From Planctomycetales bacterium (GTDB lineage Bacteria > Planctomycetota > Planctomycetia > Pirellulales > Thermoguttaceae): a stretch of DNA of 7,276 nucleotides. Below the pieces are notes generated by a model that worked only from the letters and a program-made list of their open reading frames with translations, was not told the origin of the DNA and made no database searches. Below are positions 1 through 6,042 of the stretch, in pieces. The stretch spans positions 1-7,276 of the forward strand of contig SKJM01000431.1 of the NCBI GenBank assembly GCA_007122045.1, read 5' to 3'. Position 1 is the first letter of the stretch, and every line of letters begins with the position of its first letter. Both the position numbers and the translations under genes were made by a program.

Positions 1-788
1 GCCTCCGGCTCGTCCGGCACGATGCCGGGATGGTCCGGCAGGCCGCCGTCGCGGGCCACCAGCGCTTCGAGCATGGGGCCGTTGCTATCGACAATTCGCG
101 GCGGCTGCGGGGCCGAGCCCGCCGGAAGCAGTTCGTTGCCGGTCACCACGATGCGCACCCGCGGCCGGCGCACCACGGCCGCCTCGGCAGCGCCGATGGC
201 GGCGAGCAAGCCCACGTCTTGGGGGCGGAGGCGACGGCCGGCCGGCAGCACCTCGGCGCCGGCGGCTACGTCCTCACCCACGCGGCCCACGTGTTTCCCC
301 GGCGCCACTTCGCCCTGGACGGCGAGGCGCTGGGCCGTGTGCGGGGGCTCACCGGCAGACATTCCCCCGTCGTCGCATTCGGCTTGCTCGAAGGGCAGCA
401 CCGCGTCGGCCCCGGCCGGCAGGGGGGCGCCGGTCATGATGCGCACCGCCTCGCCCGGCCCGACGGCCCCGGCGAATCCGCGGCCCGGCATCGACTCGCC
501 CGTCACCCGCAGCGCCAGCCGATTATATGCCGACGCCCCCAGCGTATCGGCCGCCCGCAGCGCGAAGCCGTCCATCATGGCGCGGGCGAAGCCGGGCACG
601 TCGACGCGGCTGGCGACCGCCTCGGCCAGCACCCGGCCGGCCGACTCCCGGAGCGGAACATACTGTGCGGCCAGCGGCGCCACCCGCCCATCAAGCCACA
701 CCCACGCTTCCTCGACCGTGCTGCGGCGGGCGAAGCCGCGCATGCGCACGTCGTCGGGCGGGGGTGGGGTTGGGGGCGATTCGCTCAT
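1..788 (-). CDS. moeA: molybdopterin molybdotransferase MoeA, 3' end outside window
   Basis: Inserts molybdate into adenylylated molybdopterin, the last step of molybdenum cofactor synthesis in the cytoplasm. The minus strand is open from an ATG at 788 to the left edge (262 codons), so about 140 of the usual ~400 residues lie outside. Seen in the translation: the PGFARAMMDGFAL motif at residues 65-77, with Asp73 at the place of the catalytic Asp in the family's SAMDGYA motif; GEAVRIMTGAPLPAGADAVL at 112-131; GEDVAAG at 171-177; and the start of the MogA-like domain with VRIVVTGNELLPAG at 211-224 and DSNGP at 234-238. The N-terminus has a short Pro-rich extension. No clear Shine-Dalgarno precedes the ATG; Met16 is a possible alternative start. 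The long plus-strand open frames over it are high-G+C shadows. The gene is separated from the next minus-strand gene by a palindromic repeat, so it is probably transcribed alone or leads a unit to the left. Confidence 0.95.
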   Translation of the reverse strand, partial: MSESPPTPPPPDDVRMRGFARRSTVEEAWVWLDGRVAPLAAQYVPLRESAGRVLAEAVASRVDVPGFARAMMDGFALRAADTLGASAYNRLALRVTGESMPGRGFAGAVGPGEAVRIMTGAPLPAGADAVLPFEQAECDDGGMSAGEPPHTAQRLAVQGEVAPGKHVGRVGEDVAAGAEVLPAGRRLRPQDVGLLAAIGAAEAAVVRRPRVRIVVTGNELLPAGSAPQPPRIVDSNGPMLEALVARDGGLPDHPGIVPDEPE

Positions 789-835
789 CGGATGGGTACC
801 AAAGAAGCTTGGGGATTACGCGACCGTCGTATTTT

Positions 836-910
836 CGTAACCGTTCACGGGCCGGCCGGGGACTGGTCCCCTTACCGGCCGAAGGGGACCGTCCCCCGTG
901 AACGGTTACG
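836..910. repeat. nested palindromic intergenic repeat, copy 1
   Basis: The outer arms are a perfect 16-bp inverted repeat (cgtaaccgttcacggg at 836-851 against 895-910). An inner 9-bp hairpin (ggtcccctt at 865-873 against 882-890) has the loop accggccg. Another gggac/gtccc pair lies between the two. The first 32 bases recur exactly at 7142-7173 and the central 24 bases (866-889) recur exactly at 7233-7256, so this is a dispersed element and not a private terminator. It sits between the ATPase stop and the moeA start. As RNA it would fold strongly in either direction and could block read-through, but there is no T-tract. Confidence 0.85.
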
Positions 911-945
911 TATTTTCCGCCTCGTCGCCGCCAGGTGCAAGGTGG

Positions 946-2103
946 TCAACCATTCGGGAAAAGCCCCTCCATGCCGCCGACCACTTCGGGCAAGGGCACG
1001 GCCTCGACGCGGTCGGCGATCGGGTAACGCATCGGCCCGGGGTACACCACCGCCAGCCGGTCGAGCTTCAAGTCGTCCAGGGCGATGCGCATCGAGCGCG
1101 TCAGGCCGGGCGCGTCGGCCCGCTTGCATTCCACCCCGTACCGCTTTCCGCGCAGCAGCAGCAGCAGGTCCAGTTCGGCCCCTTGGTGCGTTGCCCAGAA
1201 GTACGCCTGGTCGGGTTCGACGGCCTTGATGATTTCCTCCACCACGTACCCTTCCCACGAGGCGCCACATTTCGGGTGGCGCAGCAGTTCGGCCGTCTTG
1301 GCGATGCCCAGCAGCAGGTGCAACAGCCCGCTGTCGCGGAACAGGACCTTCGGCGCCTTCACCTGGCGTTTCTTGAGATTTTCGTGCCAGGCGGGAAGCT
1401 GGCGCACCATGAACAGGTCGGAAAGCAGGTCGAGGTAACGCCGGACGGTCGTCTGGCCGATGCCGAGCGAGCGGGCCGGCTCGGCCGCGTTCCACACCTG
1501 GCCGTGATAGTGGGCCACCATGCTCCAGAAGCGGTGCATCGTCAGCGGCGGCACGGCAAGCCCAAGTTGCGGAATGTCGCGCTCCACGAAGGTTTGCACG
1601 AACTCCCGTCGCCAATGGTACGACGATTCGTCGTCATCAGCCAGGAACGAGCGGGGAAATCCGCCGCGCAGCCAATGGCGGGCGTGGGAATCCGGCCCCG
1701 CCTCCTCCAGCGAGAAACCGCTCATGAGAATGCGTTCGATGCGTCCGGCCAGCGACTGCGACGACTGCCGCACCATGGCCGGCGAAGCGCTGCCAAGCAG
1801 GACGAAACGAGCGGGCAAGGGCGCGCGGTCGGCCAGCACGCGAAGGATGGGAAACAACTCGGGCCGGCGCTGCACCTCGTCAATCACCACAATGCCGCGC
1901 AGGTTCTCCAGGGCCGACATCGGCTCTTGCAGCCGCCGCAGGTCGCGAGGGTCTTCGAGGTCGAAGTACTCGGGCACCCCGGGTGGTACAATCTGGCGTG
2001 CCAGCGTGGTCTTTCCACACTGGCGCGGCCCGAGGAGTATCACCACCCGGCTGCGCTCCAGCGCCCTCCGGACTCGCTGTAGCAAGCGGTTTCTTGGGAT
2101 CAT
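946..2103 (-). CDS. AAA_14/DUF4143 family ATP-binding protein
   Basis: 385-residue predicted cytoplasmic ATPase of the AAA_14 plus DUF4143 architecture. Seen: Walker A GPRQCGKTT at residues 25-33, a YFDLEDP strand at 46-52, Walker B IVVIDEVQ at 71-78 (Asp75, Glu76), a sensor-like LLGSASP at 102-108, then a winged-helix-like segment around 208-235. The C-terminal domain has the layout of a PD-(D/E)XK nuclease: Glu284 in WEGYVVEE, ELD at 310-312 and ECK at 325-327. Length and order are normal for the family. The cellular role of these proteins is not settled; many are strain-variable genes and link to toxin-antitoxin or mobile DNA has been suggested. The ATG at 2103 is preceded by a TATAAT at 7 bases, with no room for a ribosome binding site, which suggests a leaderless mRNA. 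The gene reads intact. Confidence 0.93.
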   Translation of the reverse strand: MIPRNRLLQRVRRALERSRVVILLGPRQCGKTTLARQIVPPGVPEYFDLEDPRDLRRLQEPMSALENLRGIVVIDEVQRRPELFPILRVLADRAPLPARFVLLGSASPAMVRQSSQSLAGRIERILMSGFSLEEAGPDSHARHWLRGGFPRSFLADDDESSYHWRREFVQTFVERDIPQLGLAVPPLTMHRFWSMVAHYHGQVWNAAEPARSLGIGQTTVRRYLDLLSDLFMVRQLPAWHENLKKRQVKAPKVLFRDSGLLHLLLGIAKTAELLRHPKCGASWEGYVVEEIIKAVEPDQAYFWATHQGAELDLLLLLRGKRYGVECKRADAPGLTRSMRIALDDLKLDRLAVVYPGPMRYPIADRVEAVPLPEVVGGMEGLFPNG

Positions 2104-2109
2104 GCGTTA

Positions 2110-2118
2110 ATTATACCA
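2110..2118 (-). promoter_or_regulatory. extended -10 promoter of the AAA_14/DUF4143 gene
   Basis: On the minus strand this reads TGGTATAAT, a perfect TATAAT with the TGn extension. I see no -35 match to TTGACA at 16-17 bp, which fits an extended -10 promoter. Transcription 6-7 bases downstream would begin at or next to the A of the ATG at 2103. Confidence 0.55.
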
Positions 2119-2154
2119 TGAAATTGCTCCGCGTGGCGGTGGATTTTCATGGTA
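2114..2154. promoter_or_regulatory. 10-bp inverted repeat overlapping the promoter (candidate operator)
   Basis: taccatgaaa at 2114-2123 is the exact reverse complement of tttcatggta at 2145-2154, with a 21-base spacer. The proximal arm covers the extended -10, so a protein bound here would compete with RNA polymerase. The centre-to-centre distance is about 31 bp, close to three helical turns. Regulation and the identity of the binder are inference. Confidence 0.45.
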
Positions 2155-2180
2155 AATGGGTCCGAATATGCACCATCTGG

Positions 2181-2194
2181 GGGGATAAATCCCC
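2181..2194. other. short palindrome between dehydrogenase and ATPase genes
   Basis: ggggat and atcccc face each other around two A bases. It lies 22 bases past the dehydrogenase stop and 78 bases before the ATPase start. It has no T-tract and the loop is very tight, so a terminator function is weak; it may be a protein-binding site or chance. Confidence 0.25.
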
Positions 2195-2215
2195 GCCGCA
2201 GCTCTCTTGGCACCG

Positions 2216-3211
2216 TCAATTCACCACGTTGCGCAGCGGCATCCCCAGCAGCGCGCGGCGGCACGCCTCGACGCTCTTGACGCGCATGTCGAGCAGCCCC
2301 TCTTCGCTGTAGAAGGCGATGTGCGGGTTGACGATCAGCCGGTGGTGGGCCGGGTGGGTCGGGTCGCGCCAGGCAAGCATCAGTGGATGGTCGGCCGCCG
2401 GCGGCTCCTGCTCGATCACGTCAATGCCCGCCCCCGCCAACCGGCCGCAGCGGAGCGCCTCGGGCAGCGCCGCCGTATCGACCACCGCCCCGCGGGCCGT
2501 ATTGACCAGGTAGGAGCCCTCGGGCATGTGGGCCAGCGCGGCGGCGTCGATCAGGTGGCGGGTTTCGTCGTTCAAGGGACAGTGCAGGCTGACCACGTGC
2601 GACTGCGCGAGCAACTCCTCGAGCGTTTCCACCCGGCGGATGCCGAAGGTCTTGTCGTACCCGTCGGGCTTGTAGGGGTCGTGGAACACCACGTCCATGC
2701 CGAGCGCTTTCGCCCGAAGCGCCGCGGCCGAGCCGATCCGTCCCAGCCCGACCACCCCGAACACCCGCCCCCGCAGTCGGCCCAGCGGCACGACGGCGCG
2801 GTACGACCACGGCCCGGGGCCGGCGCGGAGCGTCGAGTTGGCCAGGTGCGTGCCGCGGGTAAGCGACAGGGTGAGCGCGATGGCCGAGTCGGCCACCTCT
2901 TCCGAGCCGTAGTCGGGCACGTTGCAGAAGGGAATGCCCCGCTGGCGGGCCGCCCGGCCGTCGACGTTGTCGAACCCGGCCCCGGCCCGGACGATGACCC
3001 GGCATTTCTCCAGCCGGTCGATGATCTTGCGCGAGACCGAGATTTCGTGGAACACGACCATGGCGTCGGCGTCCTCGACGCGACCGAGCAACTCGTCCTC
3101 GTGATGGGCCCGCATCGCCTCGACGCGCGCCACGCCGTCGAGCACTTGGCGCTCCGGGCGCAGGTCGTCGTCAATATAGTCGGTCAGAACCACCCGATAC
3201 GATTCGCTCAT
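2216..3211 (-). CDS. D-2-hydroxyacid dehydrogenase, CtBP / phosphoglycerate dehydrogenase-like
   Basis: 331-residue NAD-dependent D-isomer-specific 2-hydroxyacid dehydrogenase, which would interconvert a 2-keto acid and a D-2-hydroxy acid; the substrate cannot be read from sequence. Seen: the substrate-binding domain with RAGAGFDNVD at 75-84 and NVPDYGSEEVAD at 97-108; the Rossmann motif VGLGRIG at 154-160; and the catalytic triad Arg240 in NTARGAVVD, Glu269 in EQEP and His297 in NPHIAFYSEE. The YSEE motif after the catalytic His and the C-terminal GMPLRNVVN fit bacterial proteins annotated as C-terminal-binding protein (CtBP) homologues better than SerA, and there is no ACT domain. The start at 3211 is chosen because AAGAAAG lies 8 bases upstream and homology begins there; the frame stays open further upstream, but that part is only translated repeat. 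Confidence 0.95.
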   Translation of the reverse strand: MSESYRVVLTDYIDDDLRPERQVLDGVARVEAMRAHHEDELLGRVEDADAMVVFHEISVSRKIIDRLEKCRVIVRAGAGFDNVDGRAARQRGIPFCNVPDYGSEEVADSAIALTLSLTRGTHLANSTLRAGPGPWSYRAVVPLGRLRGRVFGVVGLGRIGSAAALRAKALGMDVVFHDPYKPDGYDKTFGIRRVETLEELLAQSHVVSLHCPLNDETRHLIDAAALAHMPEGSYLVNTARGAVVDTAALPEALRCGRLAGAGIDVIEQEPPAADHPLMLAWRDPTHPAHHRLIVNPHIAFYSEEGLLDMRVKSVEACRRALLGMPLRNVVN

Positions 3212-3219
3212 ACGCGTTG

Positions 3220-3226
3220 CTTTCTT
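3220..3226 (-). promoter_or_regulatory. ribosome binding site fixing the dehydrogenase start
   Basis: AAGAAAG on the minus strand, 8 bases before the ATG at 3211. It supports this start over the longer in-frame ATG at 3412, whose extra residues translate the hairpin repeat. Confidence 0.5.
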
Positions 3227-3263
3227 GGTTTGGCCGGCGGCGGAAAACACGGCACCACGCCCG

Positions 3264-3318
3264 TAGGATGGACATTCTTGTCCATCTCGTGGCGCGACGG
3301 ACAGGAATGTCCATCCTA
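3264..3318. repeat. 20-bp-arm hairpin repeat (GGATGGACATT type)
   Basis: taggatggacattcttgtcc at 3264-3283 pairs with 3299-3318 with a single mismatch (A against G, which is a G-U pair in one RNA strand), around a 15-base loop. The arms are non-coding but translate to WTFLSV..RDGQECPSY peptides, which I recognise as a frequent spurious translation of a dispersed palindrome in planctomycete genomes. It lies 53 bases upstream of the dehydrogenase start. It is probably a MITE or REP-like element; any transcriptional effect is unknown. Confidence 0.75.
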
Positions 3319-3437
3319 TGCGGGGTGCCGCTCGCATTAGGATAAGCCGCAACGCGGGGATTGCAAGGGATGGGCAAGCCGCCCGCGGCGCCCCCCTTCC
3401 GTTGCAGGCCAAGGCGCATCATGAACGAGAAAGCTGC

Positions 3438-3662
3438 GACGGCCGGTACATGCTCCAGAACGCCGCCTCGCGGGCCGAATACGGCGACGTAGTCGGCCGC
3501 ATGCCGCAGGATGTCGCCCCAAACGAGCACGATCTGGCCGTCTGGCTGGAGAACAACCGCCGCGCCTTTGCCGGCGAACGGGTCGAAGGCGAGGTGGAGT
3601 TCACCGTGCAGGGGCAGCAACGGCACTTCTTCAACATCCTTGCGCCCATCCGGCATGGAAAA
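3438..3662 (+). pseudogene. PAS-domain fragment of a sensor protein
   Basis: Seventy-five codons of recognisable PAS fold with no proper start and no continuation. It runs from DGRYMLQNAASR through DVVGRMPQDVAPNEHDLAVW and NNRRAFAGERVEGEVEFTV to RHFFNILAPIRHGK. This pattern (sensor strand, DV.P.E helix, E.EVE..V strand, IAPI.. strand) is that of PAS domains in sensor kinases and GGDEF proteins; the family normally continues with ILGVN.DITERK, which is missing. The frame goes on for 17 unrelated residues to a TGA at 3714-3716. No RBS is visible before the ATG at 3450. Base use is high G+C like the host, unlike the following gene. I infer a remnant left when the sequence after 3662 was joined on. 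The opposite strand is also open here, but its translation looks like a shadow. Confidence 0.6.
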
Positions 3663-5145
3663 GCACGCGAACATCGGCTCCGCTGCCGGCGGGCCCAGCG
3701 CTGGAACGAGTTATGAGCCAAGTATCTTGGGGACCGTTCCTTCAACGGGAACTGCCATTCATCTGGTCAACGACGATGTCCTGCAGACAGTGCTTCATCG
3801 GTACCGGGACCAGATCTTCTATCTCGGGCAGGTGTATGGCTCGACACCGAAGCTGCCACTCTGGTTCAAGCATTTTGGCACGGGGCCGGATGGCGCAGGC
3901 GAGGCATACCATCTCGGCGTGTTTGGCAAAACGGGAAGCGGAAAGAGCGTGCTCGCGAAGATGGCGCTGTGTGCCTATATGCGTTACGAGCAGATGGGCC
4001 TACTCATACTCGATCCCCAAGGCGAGTTTGCGAAGGACTTCCGTGGTGGGGGCAGCGGAGAAATGCGAATCCCGCTGGAAGGCGTTGCCAAGCAGTACAA
4101 GAAGCAGGTAGTCACGCTTTCGGTTCGGAACCTGGTGTTAGACCGTTGGGAGCTGTTTCAGGAGATTCTGTTTGAGAGCGATTTCTTCCAGCAGCTGACC
4201 ATGCCGAAGGGCGACAACCGACGGGATGCCTGTGCGAAGTTGGCTGACGAGTTGAAGAAGAAGAAGGTAGAGCTGGAAGATCTGCATGGCCGTGCCGCGT
4301 TTGACAAAGCGTGGAAGATACTCGCGGACGCGAAGGTCCAGCAGGTATTCTACCGGACCGCGCCAAGCCGCGACCGATTCGAGTCAGCCCGTGCTGATGC
4401 CAATCCGGATGAGTTCTTCCAGTACCAGTGGCAACCCGTGACGGCCCTGTTCGATAAGTCGCGAAAGGGCGCGAAGACGGTGGAGGCAGCACTGAACTGG
4501 TTGCTTGATCTGAGCCCTGCGAACGGTGTCCGCCCCGTCCTGGTGATTGACCTCTCGCGAGAACAAGCCCGCGGACTGTTCTGGACCGACACGATCCAGT
4601 CTCTCGTCATCAAGAGGTTGCTGGACGGAATCACCACCACAGCTGAGCGCCGTTTTCAGGACGGCAATGAGAAGGGGCTGAATACACTCGTGTTGATGGA
4701 TGAAGCGCACCGGCTTGCACCCCGCCATCTGCCGGAGAACGGAAATGCCGCTGCCGGGGTGCGAGGTGTTCTGATCGATGCAGTACGCACTACCCGTAAG
4801 TATGGGCTAGGCTGGCTGTTCATAAGCCAGACCTTGAGTTCACTACATACGGAGATTCTGCAGCAACTGCGAATCCAGTTCTTCGGATTCGGGCTCTCCA
4901 TGGGGCAGGAGTTCCAGGCCCTGCGTCAACATGTCGGCGGTGACGATTCCGCGCTGCGGTTGTACGGTTTGTTCCGCGATCCGCACTCGTCGTTCGATAT
5001 CAGCAGCCGCCAGTATTCGTTCATGACAACAGGGCAGATCAGCCCGCTTTCTTTCGCTGGAACGCCGTTGTTCTTAAACGCGTTTAACCGCGTCGATGAG
5101 TTCCTGGCTGCGAATGGCTTGTCGATACCCAGCACCGGGAGCTAA
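3655..5145 (+). CDS. HerA-like (DUF87) ATPase, probably lacking its N-terminal barrel
   Basis: Hexameric FtsK/HerA-type DNA-translocating ATPase by family. Positions are counted from the in-frame ATG at 3511 (544 residues): homology starts near residue 72 (ILGTVPSTGTAIHL), then FYLGQVYG at 103-110, Walker A GKTGSGKS at 139-146, DPQGEF at 168-173, Walker B LVLMDEAH at 393-400 (Asp397, Glu398), RTTRKYGLGW at 426-435 as the likely arginine-finger segment, and ISQT at 438-441. Members usually have 100-150 further N-terminal residues forming a HAS-type barrel; here that part is absent and the upstream frame merely shadows the PAS scrap. The start is therefore uncertain: I give ATG 3655, with 3511 possible and neither having an RBS. 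G+C is visibly lower than in the flanks, suggesting transfer. HerA proteins pair with NurA or with nucleases and SIR2 proteins in repair or defence; none is adjacent. The core may be functional or a 5'-truncated relic. Confidence 0.8.
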   Translation: MEKHANIGSAAGGPSAGTSYEPSILGTVPSTGTAIHLVNDDVLQTVLHRYRDQIFYLGQVYGSTPKLPLWFKHFGTGPDGAGEAYHLGVFGKTGSGKSVLAKMALCAYMRYEQMGLLILDPQGEFAKDFRGGGSGEMRIPLEGVAKQYKKQVVTLSVRNLVLDRWELFQEILFESDFFQQLTMPKGDNRRDACAKLADELKKKKVELEDLHGRAAFDKAWKILADAKVQQVFYRTAPSRDRFESARADANPDEFFQYQWQPVTALFDKSRKGAKTVEAALNWLLDLSPANGVRPVLVIDLSREQARGLFWTDTIQSLVIKRLLDGITTTAERRFQDGNEKGLNTLVLMDEAHRLAPRHLPENGNAAAGVRGVLIDAVRTTRKYGLGWLFISQTLSSLHTEILQQLRIQFFGFGLSMGQEFQALRQHVGGDDSALRLYGLFRDPHSSFDISSRQYSFMTTGQISPLSFAGTPLFLNAFNRVDEFLAANGLSIPSTGS

Positions 5146-5162
5146 TGGTTGAGGGGATAGGG

Positions 5163-5184
5163 GATTCCGGGGACACGAACCGAT
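5163..5184 (+). repeat. left terminal inverted repeat of RAYT element
   Basis: Begins gattccggggacacgaacc and is identical, reversed and complemented, to 5893-5914. The core CCGGGGACACGA is reminiscent of a dispersed planctomycete repeat found around RAYT genes. Confidence 0.85.
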
Positions 5185-5856
5185 CATGCTGATCTACGCA
5201 ATTTCGATGGGCGACCGGGTTTTCCAGGACGGAGGCTGCGGCCAACGGCTTGCTCGAGCCGGTCGACAAACGTTGTATGGCCCAAGGGATAGCCGGTACG
5301 AGCATGCTCGCGCAATTCGCGTAGTTCCTCCTCCGGCATCGCACTGTTTAGGAACCCTCGCCAATCGGACACCAGTGCCAGCAGCGGAGCGACCTGCACC
5401 AAAGCATCGTCGCGGCCCGACAAGTGCGCTTTTGCGCTGCTCCAATGCCAGTGTGGCGGCGTTTGGCACCCGACCGGCCCGAACGGGATCGAGTTCCACG
5501 GATCTTACCGCCGCGAGGGAGGTACGGCTGATCCATCACGAACGAGGCGAAGCGCCCTTGCCACCTCAGCCCCGCCACTTCTCGCGGAAGTTGATCCGCC
5601 GCGTGTACCGCCGATGCGCCTCGCCGATCGCCTGCGCCAAGGCCTCCTCGGAGGACGGGACCACAATCAAGTGAACGTAGTTCGGCATCAGGCAGTACGC
5701 CCAGACCTCGACACGGCGCTCGTGGCACCACTTTACCATGAGTTCGATGTAAACCGCGTAGTCGTCGTCGCAGAAGAACGTCTGCTGCCGACGATTCCCC
5801 CGCTGCGTCACATGATGCGGCAAACCAGGCACCACCAATCTAGCTACTCTAGGCAT
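5184..5856 (-). pseudogene. REP-associated Y1 transposase (RAYT), multiply frameshifted
   Basis: A REP-associated tyrosine transposase of the HUH superfamily, about 223 residues when intact. The ATG at 5856 opens MPRVARLVVPGLPHHVTQRG and runs 96 residues to a TGA at 5568-5566. Homology continues in other frames: RWQGRFASFVMDQPYL (about 5515-5563), then LAAVRSVELDPVRAGRV, then WHWSSAKAHLSGRDDALV down to the stop at 5186-5184. Against the expected family pattern I infer a one-base deletion near 5566, a one-base insertion in gaggga near 5518, and a one-base insertion near 5470; the 673-base span (3 x 224 + 1) agrees with net +1. Two catalytic positions are also changed: the HUH motif reads NYVHL (Tyr60 for His), and the expected RYVELNP reads RSVELDP, losing the nucleophilic Tyr. 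It cannot encode an active transposase. Confidence 0.88.
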
Positions 5857-5892
5857 GCCGCCAAACGATCTGATCTTGCCTAGGGTGTCAAT

Positions 5893-5914
5893 ATCGGTTC
5901 GTGTCCCCGGAATC
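5893..5914 (-). repeat. right terminal inverted repeat of RAYT element
   Basis: Exact reverse complement of 5163-5184. It is followed at 5919-5932 by a second, slightly changed piece of itself (gtccccgaaatcgg against gtccccggaatcgg at 5903-5916). Confidence 0.85.
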
Positions 5915-5971
5915 GGATGTCCCCGAAATCGGAATCGGGAATGGAATCGCGCCGGAATCGCGTGAATCGCG
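5903..5971. repeat. degenerate short repeats of GGAATCG type
   Basis: Copies at 5909-5916 (ggaatcgg), 5925-5932 (gaaatcgg), 5931-5938 (ggaatcgg), 5943-5950 (ggaatcgc), 5954-5962 (ggaatcgcg) and 5964-5971 (gaatcgcg). They begin inside the RAYT right tip, so they look like slipped or repeatedly joined pieces of the terminal repeat. Confidence 0.5.
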
Positions 5972-6042
5972 TGACCTTCTGCCGGGTGGCGATGATTTCC
6001 GCCTGAATTTCCTTGGCCTCGGCTTGCACTGCGCGGGCTATT
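5972..6042. other. unassigned segment between RAYT tip repeats and protease remnant
   Basis: This stretch does not match the protease in the frame of the remnant. In a different minus-strand frame it is open and reads a charged, probably helical peptide (AIARAVQAEAKEIQ then AEIIATRQKV). That has the look of a coiled coil or of a gene scrap, but I do not recognise the parent. Confidence 0.35.

Larger units (their letters stand above)
5163..5914. mobile_element. RAYT-type element with 22-bp terminal inverted repeats
   Basis: A 752-bp unit bounded by perfect 22-bp inverted repeats and containing only a decayed Y1 (RAYT) transposase on the minus strand. The left repeat ends at the first base of the transposase stop codon (5184), so the unit appears to be transposase plus tips. 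It lies 17 bases past the HerA stop, with about 130 bases of unclear sequence between its right tip and the broken protease gene. RAYTs are known to act on REP-like repeats in trans; the terminal repeat here is presumably the matching REP of this genome. Confidence 0.8.

Noticed and set aside
836..910. Nested palindrome as a CRISPR repeat or an intrinsic terminator
   Set aside because: There is no regular array with spacers and no T-tract; the same sequence recurs at the right edge as an intergenic repeat.
22..1229. Long plus-strand open frames over the moeA region (272 and 399 residues)
   Set aside because: Their translations are Arg/Pro/Ala-rich without motifs, while the minus strand gives a clear MoeA with all motifs in order; they are high-G+C shadows.
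898..2082. Plus-strand 394-residue frame opposite the ATPase
   Set aside because: It is His/Gln/Arg-rich with no recognisable domain, and the minus-strand frame carries Walker A and B and DUF4143 motifs.
2207..3340. Plus-strand 377-residue frame opposite the dehydrogenase
   Set aside because: A shadow of the dehydrogenase; it ends in the translated hairpin repeat.
3212..3412. In-frame N-terminal extension of the dehydrogenase by 67 residues
   Set aside because: The extension translates the palindromic repeat twice over (GWTFLSV..RDGQECPSY), and a good RBS and the family start are at 3211.
3171..3674. Minus-strand 167-residue frame over the PAS scrap
   Set aside because: It spans the hairpin repeat and the dehydrogenase start, and its residues fit no family; the plus-strand reading matches a PAS domain.
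3655..5145. A new defence system built on the HerA ATPase
   Set aside because: No nuclease, SIR2 or methylase gene adjoins it; the neighbours are a PAS scrap and a dead RAYT element, so a system cannot be claimed from this window.
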